A stretch of 64,000 nt of DNA from Papilionanthe hookeriana x Papilionanthe teres (GCA_022702705.1 CM040428.1:54677198-54741197), one strand, 5' to 3'. Numbered from the stretch's first letter, positions 10,565 to 23,365 are shown. Notes: generated by a model from the letters alone, not told the origin. Translations and numbers: made by a program.

Positions 10565-11643
10565 AGGGAAATTTAGGTGCGTATCTCGCAATTCTTATGT
10601 ATTTATAAATCTCGCATCTAGACATCCATATTTACGCGTATTAGTATTTTGGCGCTTTAATTTTTTGCATTAAAATATGTATTTTCAGGAGTGGAGCCAT
10701 AAATACTTAATTGAGAGCATGTTTCAATAATTTTTAAAAATTATGAATTATTTTTATAAAAAAAATTATTTTCGAGTGATTTTGGGTGAAATATTTTTAT
10801 AAAAATAACGATAATTATTTAAAAAAAAAATTCTCACATTTGTTTATTATGAGAAAATTATCTTTTTTTAATACTTTATATGACATTAAAAAAATAATAA
10901 TAATTTATTTAATAAAATATTATTATTATTATTAAAAATAATTTAATATTTTTAATATTCATAATATTATCTTATTTAAATAATCATATTTTAATTTTTA
11001 GATAAAAATTACATTTTAAAAAAATGATATATAACTGATAGTTTTTTAAGAAAAAAATCATCTAAATTTTACTTACCATAAAATATATTAAAATTATATA
11101 TATATTAAATTGATTAAACCATTTGATGAATGAATATATGAAATTATATGCATGTGAGACCTAATTTCTATGTATTTACATATTTAAAACCTAAGCTTTA
11201 TTTTTTATATTTATACAACACAAATCTTTCATATCAAATAAAAAGTACCACCATTGTAACTTATAAAAAGTAATATTTTCTTATGTATATGTAAGGTTGC
11301 AACCATGTAAAAATTTAAGTTCATATGTTATGTAAATTCATAAAAATTAAATTGAATATATGTAAATCTTTTATGTAAATTTAGTGGAAAATCTTGAACC
11401 TCATTTAGTCCCACATCTAAATGGAATCATACTAAGTTGTACAACTATGCAAATCTACAATTGTGGTCGCTGTTTAAAGAGGTCACGGTGAGGCTCATAC
11501 TGTATTTCACTTGAAAAATGTGATAATAGTGTTTTTGTTGATGTGATAATAAAAATATGATCTATATGTCTATAAATATGAAAATTTGGGTGTGTGATGT
11601 AAAAATATAAGAATTGTGTGCCTTGTATGTAAATGCCCCCCAA
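10565..11643. mobile_element. MITE family 2 termini, degenerate or composite
   Basis: The left motif GCAATTCTTATGTATTTAT at about 10585 and an inner left motif at 11168-11190 are matched by a right motif in inverse orientation at about 11600-11635 (AAGAATTGTGTGCCTTGTAT). The interior is very AT-rich. The pattern recurs at 15190, 17418, 18533, 20390, 31675 and 41455. Exact ends are uncertain. Confidence 0.45.
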
Positions 11644-11994
11644 CTATTTATTCTTAAATAGTTATCATAGGGCTGTCTTTTTGCATGTAGTTTATAGGTA
11701 CCCATAAGAAACCATTCATGGTTGTGACATATCAACATCAGATTATTCCAATTTCACATGCCTCTTATTCAAATTGATAACTCACTTATATATAGCAATT
11801 CATAGCATAGTTTTATATATATAATGAGATGATAAATAAAAAATTTAAAATAAATGAGTCATGTAAATATGAAATGTTTATATGAATGAACAATATTTTT
11901 TGTAGTAATGTTGTTATTGACATAATTTTCATTACATCCTTTATTTTATTAGAATTTTTTTAGTAGTAATACTAATGAAATATCAATGCAAATT

Positions 11995-12194
11995 CGAGCC
12001 GTGTCATCGGCCTATTGGTAGAGTTTATGTTCGTCAGTGTAAGTTCCCTCAAGTTGGGGATTTGAATGTCCTCCAGGCGAGTTGTTCGCTATATGGAGGG
12101 GGTACTTAAATTGGTTGGCTCATGGGATCTAATCCCAAAACTAGTGGGAATGTGAGCCCAAGAGGTTGGTTGCAGTTCCGCTTGTCAACCAATC

Positions 12195-12198
<4 letters not shown>
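11995..12198 (+). mobile_element. tRNA-derived SINE, family 1
   Basis: An A-box-like GGCCTATTGGTAGAG and a B-box-like GGGGATTTGAATGTC lie about 35 bp apart near the left end. The body, with GTTGGCTCATGGGATC and GTGAGCCCAAGAGG, is shared with the minus-strand copy at 15588-15783. The 3' end is CAACCAATCTTTTTAA followed by (AT)n. Confidence 0.7.

Positions 12199-12261
<63 letters not shown>
12199..12261. repeat. (AT)n microsatellite
   Basis: About 31 units, starting at the 3' tail of the SINE. Confidence 0.97.
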
Positions 12262-12264
<3 letters not shown>

Positions 12265-14860
12265 CCATTGATAGCCTCATGATGAAAATATAGGCCAACT
12301 AATACATTATTTTAGAAATAATTCTAAATCATAAAATATCGAGTGGACGAGAACTTAATAATTTTGAAAATTTTATATTTATATAAGCAAAAATATGTGA
12401 TACAATAATATAAAGTTTTGGAAGGGGAATATTTTTAAGGATTTTCTGGCTCAAATGTTGGAATTATTTTTTCTGATAATTTAAGAGAAAAAAGAGAATA
12501 ATTTAAGAGAAAAAAGAGAAAATGTTAAAAAGTGGGCCTAAAATTCTATTTTAATTTTTAAAAAGGTTTATTATCAATTTATAAGCAGAAGGATAAAAAA
12601 AATATAAATTACCACTTATTATACATTTTAAAAATTTTAAAAATAACCAATATGGATGTATGTATGTATGTATGTATGTATGTACATAAGTTATTTGTAA
12701 AAATAAAAGAACTTTTTTTTTTTTCATTTCTATCTACAAAGGTTTACTTTCTAATATCCTAAGATAATTTAATGCTCTAGAATCTTTTTTAAAATCCTAT
12801 GTCTTGATTGACTATTTCGAGTAGCACTTTAAAATAGTAATTAACAACACTTAAAACGTAAGATAATTGTGGATGAGATGGTGGTCAGATGGTTGAGCAT
12901 TTCCTCCAGCACTGAAAGATCTAATACTCGAAGCTCAATAACCAAATATATATACATATACATAAAGCAGTACAATAAAACATGCCAATTCTTGTGGCAT
13001 AAGTTGGCGATAAATTTCTGCAAAAAATTCTAGATGAAATTTTTTGGGGTACTTGATATATATATATACATATTTTTTTTCTTAGGTTGCACTTCAAGTA
13101 AGAGAAGATACACCTATCATAAGAGATACAAGTATAGACATTTAAAAAATATGTATAATTAGTAAATAATTTTTATTTTCATAAAAATATAGAATTGATG
13201 TATGTAAATTTTAATGTTATGTATTCAACTTAAAGCACTAGCTACAACAAAACATGCAAATTTTGGTGGCTTCAATTGGCAGAATAATTTTGCTTAAGAT
13301 TTCTGATAAAATTTTTCAGTACTGTGCTCCTAAAGTTTGTCTTACCTAAAATAACTGACAATTTTGAAGCTATAAGTCATATGTTTTAGCATTGTGTGTG
13401 GATCTTAAGAGGATTATTGCGTAAGGTTTTCACACGTCCAGACATAGGCAATGATCCGATCACGCGAAATGTATAGTGTCGTGGTTAGATCATCGTTGTT
13501 GGCTAGACGTACAGTTCACCGAAACGTAATAATTTTATGCGTCTTGAAACATTACAACATTTCAAGCAGCATAAAATAATAAACTTTTAGCCCAAAAAAC
13601 TTGTGAGATTCCTATCCAATTTTTTATAAAGAGATTTTCTTTAAGTTGCATAAAATTATGATGAGATTAGAAGAGATTTTGAGCATATGAACTCGACTGG
13701 ACGTAATAATTTTCCACATATCATTCATACGGAGCTGCATGCATGCATGCATCTGAGAAAAAAATTACAAATGTAGGTTGATAATCAATCAACCAAAATG
13801 TCTTTATGTGAGTTGATAGTCATAAACAAATTTCATTATTTGGCATGAGTTAGCATGTGCCACCAAATCGAGATATTTTTTTGTGCCAAAAACTTAAATA
13901 TTATCCAAAACTCTAATTTCAGCAAACTTGCAATCAAACTGACCATCTCAACGAGCGGAACATAATTGCACAAAAATTGATATAATCCGAGTCAATTCAA
14001 TCTCGTATTAAACAATTAAACCGCTTTTGGATGTTTTGAGTTACTAACTGGAAGGTCATATGAATTGTAAATCTGATGAACATTAGCATCTCAATGAGAA
14101 AAATCTAACGAGCCTCAAGATCACTCAATTCCAACAAAAGTAAAATCCTTAAATATTCACAAATCATGAAAATCTCTCTAGGCCGTCCGACGGAATGGTC
14201 TGAACTTCAAGCTATTGGACCACCATCAGTTACATAAGATCATCCAAACTTCAAACAAGCGAGGCATGCCAACCTAGGAGTAACATAGTGTAGCCATATT
14301 TGGATCATGAGGTGTAATATAGATTTTCCATTCTTAACAAGTATAAGGACTATTTGGCTAAGGATTGAAATTCCACTTTCACAAATTATAAATAACCTCT
14401 CATTCAATTCACTTAAATGATATTTTCACAATGTTAAATAGATTTGAGTTGTTAGTTCATCACACTTACATTGTAGGCTACTCATAAATTAATCTAAATT
14501 GCATCAAGATCTACATTGCAATATTCATTTATGATGTTTTAAATGTGCAATCACAAGCGGACAACCATTGTTAAGTTTCGTTGTCTTCTTATTTTGTACT
14601 TTATATTCGTTGCTTGTTAGCTATGAACAAGTATTTAATTTGTGTATTAATCTCATTCATTATATATGAACTTATGCTATAACCAACTATTAATGGTCAT
14701 TTGGTTCCATATTATTGACTCGATACTAGATGTTTATATTCATATTCCTCCTTTAATTTATGAATGAGAATTAACATTTCAAAAATAAACTATCAGTTTG
14801 AGTTGTTTAGAAAGTGCATATTAGCTTGATAATTAAATATGCATGAACCGCTTCAACTAA
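12262..14860. other. AT-rich intergenic stretch
   Basis: It contains a short (GTAT)n at about 12657-12684 and a weak tRNA-like fragment at about 12868-12945, with a box A-like sequence but a poor box B. No coding potential was recognised. Confidence 0.5.
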
Positions 14861-15104
14861 GGGTTTGTTTGGGGCAGTTACAACTTATTAAAAAAAAGTG
14901 GTTGTGAAGCTGCTGAAAAATAATCCGACGTTCAAAAAATTGCGGTGGCTATTACAAGTTTTTTTCTCCTGAAAAGTCAGACCGCAGCTAGAAAGTTGCT
15001 ACCGCACCTATTCCGGACGGGTGAGAAAACACATATTTCAACGACATTTTTCTGAAAAATCTGTCAAAATACTGTGGTGCTGTATCGCCACCCCAAACAG
15101 ACCC
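14861..15104. mobile_element. Tourist-like MITE, family 1, copy 1
   Basis: It starts GGGTTTGTTTGGGGCAG and ends CCACCCCAAACAGACCC, an inverted pair, with TAA on the left and TGA on the right, a decayed 3-bp target duplication. The 3-bp TWA target and the short length without coding suggest the PIF/Harbinger (Tourist) group. Confidence 0.8.
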
Positions 15105-15189
15105 TGAGTGGTACTAATATTATTTATTTTACCAGCAAATATTTTGTAGTTCTTTATTCGTAGGACTAGTATTAAATAGTTTACGGGCA

Positions 15190-15400
15190 TTTAATTACGT
15201 ACATACCGCATATGTTTCATATATTTACATATTTAACAATTACTCAAATTTCGAACATCACATAAAAAATACTACTGTTACTCTTAAAGAGCAAAACATC
15301 TTTTCAAGCACGAGTAAAGTATTATAAATGTATATATCAAGATTTAGATGTTAGATATGCAAATACATAAGAATTGTGTGGTAGTTTTGTAAATCTTCCT
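15190..15400. mobile_element. MITE family 2 copy
   Basis: Left ATATTTACATATTTAACA and right GTTAGATATGCAAATACATA are inverted partners. The right arm continues into AGAATTGTGTGGTAG, as in the other copies. Confidence 0.6.
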
Positions 15401-15587
15401 TCTAATTAGTAATCCATAGCTGATACACAATTCATTATATTAGTCTAGTTATAACTATACATGCCCTTTTGTTTGATTCTCCATGTAGATTATGCTACTT
15501 CTTTACTGCCTTGCAATTTTGTGCTTGGCATATCATCATTTATCAGCACCTTGCAATTCTTGCAATATATTAAAAAAGATTGGTTGA

Positions 15588-15783
15588 AAGGCGGAACCAC
15601 CAACCAATCCCTTTGGGCTTCGCAAGCATCGCTACGTAGCACGAGCCTGGACCTCATGAGCCAACTCATTCGAGTACCACCTTCATATAGCGGACAGCTT
15701 GCCAGAAGGGCTTCGAACACCAGACCAGAGGGGACTTACACTGCCGAAGCGGATGTTCTACCAACCGACCTGAGTACACGGTT
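15588..15783 (-). mobile_element. tRNA-derived SINE, family 1
   Basis: Minus-strand A box GGTCGGTTGGTAGAAC and B box TGGTGTTCGAAGCCC, then the GTTGGCTCATGAGG body shared with 11995-12198. The 3' end, ATTGGTTGGTGGTTCC and CTTTCAACC, matches the other copy. A (TAGATA)n tract (about 15784-15818) sits on the 5' side. Confidence 0.75.
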
Positions 15784-15818
15784 CTTATATATAGATATAG
15801 ATATAGATATAGATATAT

Positions 15819-16323
15819 TCATTTTATTTTCTCTCATTAGTAGCAGCAACTCAACAGCTGCTATTAATTAAATAAATAAGTTCATTAGTTTTATATTTCA
15901 TTTTCATGAATAGCTATTAAAGTTTATAATTTAGCTGAATTTTATTTGATTCCAGGAAATAATAATTTACCATTATTAGTTCATTTACATAATTAATAAA
16001 TCTAGAGTGCAAAAAAATAATTAACTCTTCTAAATTTGTATTTTATAGTTAGGCATTCATAACTTGGAACAAAAACATAAGAGAATAGCAATTTTGTGGG
16101 GCAATCAATAATATCAAACACTAGTTTTTTATTTTTATTACTTGTATTAGAAAAGATAAAAGTGTAAAAATAATATTTTTTTTTTAATATAAAAAGGTAT
16201 TTTTGTGAAATTTAGATTTAATTAAAATTATTAAATTTAGCAATCAAATTATTGGTCGGTAGATAATTGTAATGTTAGGCAGCTCACCACCAAGAATTTA
16301 TCATCTAAGTCTAACTTGACTTT
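15819..16323. other. AT-rich stretch, nothing recognised
   Basis: No coding or repeat signature identified. Confidence 0.4.
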
Positions 16324-16607
16324 GCGTCCATTTGAGATAGCGATGCAGTCGCGGTGCAGCATTACACCACAGTTTTGCTCGTTTGGATAAAATGTGTTTT
16401 GACGGCTATTTCAAAAAGTTGCCACTGAAATCATCATTTCTCCATTATTTCTGACTGGATGCGGTGGTAGTTTTCTAGTCGTAGTTGTGTTTTGACTTTT
16501 TCAAAAAAAAAATTTGCAATAATCACGTGAGTTTTTGTGACATCGATTATTCTTGAGCGAACATGTGCCAACTTGCTTAATAAGTTGCGATTGCCCCTAA
16601 CAGACCC
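16324..16607. mobile_element. Tourist-like MITE, family 1, degenerate copy
   Basis: The right end ATTGCCCCTAACAGACCC plus TTA is clear. The left end GCGTCCATTTGAGATAGC is a decayed partner. The interior has the family's CCGCAGTTTTGC / TTTTGACGG pattern. Confidence 0.6.
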
Positions 16608-17417
16608 TTAGTCCTGTGGCTATCATGAATAACACAATATGGTCAAATGGCACTAGCATAATCTAGATATAATTAAGAGAAAATGATTTATATGAATACA
16701 AATAAATATGTCTTACTTTATTAGCTAATTAAACACCCATAAATAAATATTTTTTAATTTTATTTTAAAGCTAAAAAATCCTGAATATTAGTTTGTAATT
16801 TGTTTTTGTTCATTTACCATTCAACAATTAATTCATAAAATACTCATTTTATTGCTCTTTATATTATTTCATCAAACTATAAATTAATGCAATTTTTGTT
16901 CATGACTATCATAACATTTATTTGATTTCCTTAAATAAATTCTCTATATATGTGTACACTAATCTCAAAGCAAATCCAATAGCATCAATCTTCATCTATA
17001 TCAAATTATGTCATGATATTATGACACATATTATGATATTTATCATGATGAAGCTCAATCTTATTAATAATTATGAACATATCTATTGGATAATGACTCA
17101 ATAGTTTAACATATAGGCAAATGACACATATTTTGTCAAGTTTGAATATTGTTATTTTATATTATCACTAAATAAAAATAAAGCCTTATTTAAACACATA
17201 GCACTTGATTCTTCATTATTTATCCATGTAGCACCTAAATATTTATATTTATTTATACAACACTTAAACTTTGAAATCATTAAAAAATATCACTAAGTTG
17301 TCTTATCAAAAATAATATATATAATGTATTTTAATTACCTATGAGAGTATTTATATAATTATAAATACATTTTTCCTACGAACTTTACATCATGCACATA
17401 AATCTTCCAAAAAATGG

Positions 17418-18152
17418 TAGATTTACATACACACCAATTAATTTCTATTTATTTAATATATAACATCGAAACTTTAATTTTTTCATATATATCATCTCAC
17501 TTATGTGTGAAAATATGCATTTTACTTTTTAAAAAATTTAAAAGTTGATATTTTTTATTTGATGTAAAAAATTTAGGTTATATAAATATAAAAAAAAGTA
17601 AAATTAAAATCACTATTAAAAAAGAAGAGTTTTCACACAACACTTCATACATACAATTACAGCGATAAAAATTACTGTTATTTTCAATGCAGCAGATTAT
17701 AAATCATTACAATTGCTAATACTGCAATAACATATAGGGTTCGTCTGTGACAGCTTATTTGGTGCGGTAGCGTTTTGAAAACGCACCTGACCTATTTGGG
17801 TAAATTGCGTTTTGGCAGCTTATGCGTTTTCAAAATGCCAAAAACATCGTTTTCACACTGCACCTACCTAGATGAGGTGGGAGCTTTCTAACTGTGTTAT
17901 GGCTTTTCCAAAAAAAAATAATAAAAATTTGTAATAGCAACTGCCCCTAGCTTATTAGCAGATTATTTTTAATCAACTTATCAGCAAATTATTCAATAAG
18001 TTGCACCTCAAACAAACCCTTAGCAGTGATTTTAAATATTTTTATCATGATTTTTAAACACGACTTTAAATAAGCGTTGCTCAAAACTTATTTTTAATAG
18101 TGAATGTTAGATGCATAAGAATTGGGTGATATGAATATAAATGAAGATTATA
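17418..18152. mobile_element. MITE family 2 copy split by a Tourist-like MITE
   Basis: Left arm TTTACATACACACCAATTAA at 17423 and right arm AGATGCATAAGAATTGGGTG at about 18110 are inverted partners, separated by the family 1 MITE at 17737-18019. This gives the relative order: family 2 first, then family 1. Confidence 0.6.
17737..18019. mobile_element. Tourist-like MITE, family 1
   Basis: It starts GGGTTCGTCTGTGACAGC and ends GCACCTCAAACAAACCC. The interior carries the family block GGTGCGGTAGCGTTTTGAAA. Confidence 0.85.
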
Positions 18153-18532
18153 TTATTGAACTATATATATGTATTCTATGCACTAACATTCATGAAAATG
18201 GTGAGGAAAATAAGATGATGGAAAAGGCTGTTAGTTGGTATGTCATGTTAAGACATGATATGTGCTTCTCTATGTCTCAAACTATTTGGGTATTGTGATG
18301 ATATCTATGTCATATTTGATGGGACATTTTAGTTTCATATCTTATAAATATGTTCTTTATATTCATATTTCTCACCTTTTCTCACTTATTCGTAGACAGC
18401 CTTTATTGTAGGAATCTTTCCCTTGCAGAGCTGTAGGGCTGCCTCATAGGGCTATTCTCGTGAACTCTTCTTCTTTGTCTTGGCTAATTCTTCATCCTTA
18501 GGACACTTACCCCCTCTTCAATGTCAAAAATT

Positions 18533-18752
18533 ATTACATATATACCATTACTTTTTATTTATTTATTTACATATCTAACATCTAAACTTTATTTTTTACA
18601 TATTTATCTGTTTCTGAAAAGATTTTTTTTTTTTAATTTACGCACACTTTTGCATGCATAAATTTATGGCGTGAAAGTTTTGCAAGTGTAAAGATTAAAA
18701 TTTTAAGTATTGCATATTTACCTAAATTGGGGTAGTTATGTAAATTTTTCTT
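18533..18752. mobile_element. MITE family 2 copy
   Basis: Left TTATTTACATATCTAACATC and right ATATTTACCTAAATTGGGGT followed by TATGTAAAT have the family layout. Confidence 0.5.
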
Positions 18753-18783
18753 TTTTAAAATGTTAAAAATATTACAAAAAGAA

Positions 18784-19018
18784 AATGAGGCTGCTTTTTT
18801 ATTTATTTTTTTACGGCAGCGTCGGCTTGCTGCCTGGAATACTCCATCCAGGTGGGGACCAACAAGGCTGCCATGGCGGGGCCCACGCCACGTCAGCGCC
18901 GTGGGATTATGGAATCTATAACAGCCGCAAAGCTCCCACAGCTAACTTCCAAACCGTACACCAAAGCCATGGAATCGCGTTTCCCGCACTATTCCCCTAT
19001 TTTTATTTCTCTCTCTAA
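18784..19018. promoter_or_regulatory. GC-rich promoter-like island in AT-rich DNA
   Basis: A sharp local rise in GC contains GCCACGTCAGC, which has a plant bZIP-type ACGT core, and CT-rich sequence at its right end. It does not match any repeat family identified here. A short open frame exists but has no recognisable domain. It could be a captured promoter fragment or the edge of a lost gene; function is not shown. Confidence 0.3.
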
Positions 19019-19079
19019 GAATTATTAGTTTTATTTTAATTTTTAATTATTTGTATTGTTTAGGAAATCAATTTTAGCA

Positions 19080-19220
19080 TAAATGTTTGAAAATATGTAT
19101 TTCATTTTTTTTTAAATTCAAATAATAATATTTTTGATGTGATATAAAACATTTGGCTGGTGGTAAAGTTTAGGTGTTAGATATATGAATACGTCAGAAT
19201 TGGGTGATTTGTATATGTAT
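19080..19220. mobile_element. MITE family 2, right-end fragment
   Basis: The right-arm sequence GTGTTAGATATATGAATACG followed by TCAGAATTGGGTGATTTG is present; the left arm is not clear. Confidence 0.45.
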
Positions 19221-19273
19221 AGTTATATATATGTGAGTTGTGTGCCGCTTATCCTAATCAGTTGGTTGGCATC

Positions 19274-19679
19274 TGTTAGGTATGACTCATATACCGGGTG
19301 ATGCATTTCTTCTAAGAGGCTGGATATTCTCCAAGGTGGAGATTTGTTAGGTATGACTCATATACCGGGTGATGTATTTCTCCTCAAGGACTAGATATTC
19401 GTCAAGGAGGAGATTTGTTAGGTATGGCTCATATACCGGAAATTTGGAGTCTATTGAAATAAAGGGTTGGAGGGAGCGATAGCGTTTTAGTAATTTATCT
19501 ATGGGTTTTATTTATAAATAGATGTGTAACCCTATGAGTATTAAACCGAACTTATAACTCCTCTAAAATAGTAAATTCGCCGCTCTACTCCCGAGGATGC
19601 AGACATCTTTGCCCAACCTCGTGAAATATCTGTGTTATTCTTCTAGATTTACGTTTTGTTCGCTCTAAATTTCTCAACA
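19274..19679 (+). mobile_element. Solo LTR (small Copia family) with amplified 5' end
   Basis: It starts TGTTAGGTATGACTC, ends ATTTCTCAACA and is flanked by a perfect 5-bp duplication, GCATC (19269-19273 and 19680-19684). The first about 140 bp contain the TGTTAGGTATG start three times (19274 and two later copies), each later copy preceded by a purine-rich GGAGATT that resembles a polypurine tract. A TATTTATAAATAG box precedes an ACTCCTCTAAAATAGTAAAT block shared with the other family members. No internal domain is present. Confidence 0.9.
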
Positions 19680-19684
19680 GCATC

Positions 19685-19825
19685 AACTAGTCAGTTATAA
19701 CACCTATGCGGTTGGGAATTCGAATCCCCTCTGACGACGATCGTTTTATGAAGGATGTTACTCGAATTGTTAGGCATATTAGGAGTGATTGGGGGCTCAT
19801 ATTATAGCCTTTGGCCATTCCTTAA
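19685..19825 (+). mobile_element. tRNA-derived SINE fragment
   Basis: A-box-like AACTAGTCAGTTATAAC and B box GGGAATTCGAATCCCC, with a short (TA)n tail at about 19823. It lies immediately right of the solo LTR. Confidence 0.5.
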
Positions 19826-19963
19826 TATATATATAGAGTCATATAATATGATAATTTTGCCTACTTGTTGGTCCAAATGTCGCCATACTTTATATTATTC
19901 ATACAATTCAATTTGTAAGGTAGGTATACATATAAACTGGTGTATAAATATATAAACTTAATT

Positions 19964-20060
19964 TATGGTGCATTTACATTAATGCCACCCATTTCTTACA
20001 AATTTACATCACTAACACATGAACTTTATTTTTTTTACATTTATACACATTTTCATGTAT
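19964..20060. mobile_element. MITE family 2, left-end fragment
   Basis: GGTGCATTTACATTAATGCC followed by the CCCATTTCTTACAAATTTAC arm; the right arm is missing or decayed. Confidence 0.4.
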
Positions 20061-20389
20061 AGTTAGTTAAGGTGGGGGTCATATTAATAACAATAAGGTA
20101 ATTAGATTTTTGTCCCCTCTAAATTTAACCACACTTTATATTAATCAAGCTGATTAAGTTATATAAATGCTAAGTTTTTAAACCTTAATAAATCCAAATA
20201 ATACAAATAATGTTACAAATTAAAATTTTATATTTCATATATCATCTAAGTGCTCATAAGTTGCTTAGGAGGGTCAACTATGGCCGCTACTATTTTTTAA
20301 TTTAAATAGCTTTGAGATGTGGGACTAAAAACTAATCTAAGAATTCAAAGAGTGAGTAGATTGCAGGACCACTCACTTCACTTTTAAAT

Positions 20390-20580
20390 TTTAGGTGCAT
20401 TTTCACATAGACCACACAATTCTTAAGTATTTACATATCTAACCCCAAACATGTACACTATCCAAATCATTCATATCCAATCAAAAATACACATTTACAT
20501 GCATAAGTAAAAAATTGATGTTTAAGTATAATTAGATATGTAAATACATAGGAATTAAATGGTGTGTGTGCAATCTTCTA
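20390..20580. mobile_element. MITE family 2, best-preserved copy
   Basis: The left arm CACACAATTCTTAAGTATTT with ACATATCTAA is matched by TTAGATATGTAAATACATAG with GAATTAAATGGTGTG on the right, giving about 35 bp of inverted repeat around a roughly 110-bp AT-rich centre. No coding sequence. Superfamily not determined. Confidence 0.7.
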
Positions 20581-20662
20581 AACTTTTTTTATGGATAAGG
20601 ACTTAGCCTTGTAGTTTATACTTCTAATTATATCAATGAGGCTATATATATATATATATATA

Positions 20663-20800
20663 TCGTCAGCCATGATCTGATGGTAGAGCAGCATCTTTGA
20701 AGGTCGTAAGTCCGCTTGGATCACGAGTTCGAAACCCACTCTGGCCAGATTGCTGGTAGTGATAGCGGTCTTCGAATATTAGGTAAATGAGGGCGGCTAG
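20663..20800 (+). mobile_element. tRNA-derived SINE, family 2
   Basis: A box TGATCTGATGGTAGAGCAGC and B box ACGAGTTCGAAACCC. Shares TTTGAAGGTCGTAAGT with the copies at 38190 and 41092. A short (TA)n precedes it at 20643. Confidence 0.75.
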
Positions 20801-21187
20801 TTGTAGAGCTTTCATATTTTATTTAAGCTTGAGTTATTTAGAATTTTCAATACTTGAACTTAAGCAGTACTTAATTTGTTTATGATAAGTGAACAAATAT
20901 TTGAACAATCTATGAATTCAAACGAGTTTCTTGATTTTCGTATAAACATTTAAATAAGTAATTTTAAATAAATGAACAATTTAATAAATTAGATAAGAAA
21001 AAGAACTAACACACATGATCTCAACCAATGTCTATAATAAATATTTCCTCACAAGTAAACATTCTAAGATAGAAGAGTAACACGAAAACAAAAGAATGAA
21101 ATTCAACAGAAAGTTGTATTATCAAAATACTCATAATACGAAATTATTGATTAATTAATTTAATAATATATTAATATTAAATATATA

Positions 21188-21192
<5 letters not shown>

Positions 21193-21245
<53 letters not shown>
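21193..21245. repeat. (AT)n microsatellite
   Basis: About 26 AT units. Confidence 0.96.
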
Positions 21246-21249
<4 letters not shown>

Positions 21250-21895
21250 TCATGAATATTAATGTTAAATTTATTCATGTTGATGTTGATGTTTAATACA
21301 TTTAATGTTCGCCCCCCTGAAAAATATTCAATTTTTTTATTTACTACTTTAAATAAATATGAACATTTCCCACCAGAGAATGCATTGAAATTATCGTCAT
21401 CTTCTACATTCTGGGCAGAATAAAACCACTTTTTTATAATTCGTTTTCATAATGTAACCTCTGTTTCTCTTTCAGGTGGTGGTCCAATCCGATCGATAAA
21501 AACGAAGAACCGTCAATTACGGCCATTCAAATAATGAGCAGTCACCTGATGGACGGCTACGATGTGATGTAACACATACATATACAGCTGCCATGAAATA
21601 TACTCGCAGGAAAAAAGAGGTGAAGCCATGAATATATTCATGGAGACAAACGGCCGTAAATGAGGCAGTAATATTAGTAAAATCTGTATAAAATATATGA
21701 CTTTGTGTGCATTAATAGCTTGGGCTGTTGACTTTTTATCATTTTGAGATAATTAATGTTCCACATGTTTTGTTCAAGGAAATAAGGAATTTGCTTTGGC
21801 TATATAATAATATTAGTCTTATGACTCTTTATGCTATATATAATATAATATAAAATATAGAGGAGGACAACATAGTTCTTTTTAAGGTATATTAA
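21246..21895. other. Intergenic stretch with a moderately GC-rich patch
   Basis: 21475-21640 is less AT-rich than its surroundings and does not belong to any repeat recognised here. No coding domain seen. Confidence 0.35.
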
Positions 21896-22238
21896 AGGTC
21901 TGTTTGGGGCGGTCACGGCTTATTAATAAGCTGCTGCGCAGCAGCTATCCAAATAATCTTGTTGGATGTTTGGTTCGTGTTGTTGGAAAACTGTTGTTTT
22001 GCTATTGTTTCTGGATAAAAGATCATTCGGCCCCTATGCACGGCCTGAATGAGGAACTAAAATCATGCTGGTAATATGAGGAGGAAAGAATGCTGGCAGC
22101 GGGGTAGAACCTGTGATCGCGTTTATTAAATAATATCATACCGCATATTTGGATAGGTTGAGCCAACACACCAAACAAACAAAATGACTGCGTCTTCGAA
22201 AGCGCAACCGCGCCAAATAAACTGCTCCAAACATGGCC
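21896..22238. mobile_element. Tourist-like MITE, family 1, longer variant
   Basis: It starts AGGTCTGTTTGGGGCGGT and ends CTGCTCCAAACATGGCC. Its centre differs from the short copies and resembles the fragment at 41755. Confidence 0.7.
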
Positions 22239-22425
22239 TAAAACTGAATTTGGTTGTTATTAATTTCAAGCTATATAATATTAATCTTATGATTGTTAAA
22301 TGTATTTAAATATCTGATGCATAAACTTCAAATTTTCTATATAATCACCTTATTTATCCATGGTGTATTTCACTTTTTAAAAATCAAAATACTGAAATGA
22401 TTTATTTGATATAAAAGTTTGGTCG

Positions 22426-22584
22426 TGTTAGATATGACTCATATATCAGTTAAGGGATAGATGTTAGAGCAGAGCGGAGTGGAAGCATTTGTCCAATTAG
22501 ATGAGTTTCATTAAGTGGGTTGGGGGTGCCGGGCATTGGCAACGCCCCCGGGGTATGATATAGGGTAATTTTGTAATTTCATAT

Positions 22585-22666
<82 letters not shown>

Positions 22667-22816
22667 TTAGGGTATCTACTGTTTTCAAGAAATCAAAAGA
22701 AGCCATCATGCATCACTCCAGAGGACATAAGCACATTGCCAAACCTCGTTAAATCCTTGTGTTCGTTCTTGATTGTTTTATTGATTCTTGTGTTTCTTTG
22801 CCCTAATTTTTCAACG
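22426..22816 (+). mobile_element. Solo LTR of the same small family
   Basis: It starts TGTTAGATATGACTC, ends AATTTTTCAACG, and has flanks GGTCG (22421-22425) and GGTTG (22817-22821), a 4-of-5 match. It shares CCAAACCTCGTTAAATC near the 3' end with its relatives. A long (GT)n(AT)n tract (about 22586-22661) has expanded inside it. It inserted within a MITE family 2 interior. Confidence 0.75.
22586..22661. repeat. (GT)n(AT)n microsatellite
   Basis: Compound tract inside the solo LTR. Confidence 0.96.
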
Positions 22817-23280
22817 GGTTGGTATAAATGCAAAACATTTTTATGTTACATTTACCAAACAAAGTTGCATAAGATGCTTTATATTTAAAATTTTCTAAAA
22901 ATTATTGAAAGAAAGTATTCCAATAATTAGATGATGTTTTATTGATTATTTATGCACGCATATTTCTTTTTGTTAATTTATTTTAATAGAGTCATGAATT
23001 TATTTAGATCATAGGGATGTATTATGCATATAGCATTATTAATATGGGTGAATGATTTTTTTATATATCCTTTTTGAAAGTTGATTTGAGCAATAATGTT
23101 GGCACCTTTAATCTATTATGAGATTAATAAAACAGGTTTTGATCACAAAATAGTCCAAGTAATTATTTGGCTTTTTATTTTTCTAAAAGTCTGACTACAT
23201 AATTGGAATATAATTTCAAATAATTTGAAAGAAATAATTAGTATGTTTGTTGAATAAGTTAAAACAATCATTAATTTGGA
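22817..23280. other. AT-rich stretch, nothing recognised
   Basis: No coding or repeat structure identified. Confidence 0.4.
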
Positions 23281-23284
23281 CACA

Positions 23285-23365
<81 letters not shown>

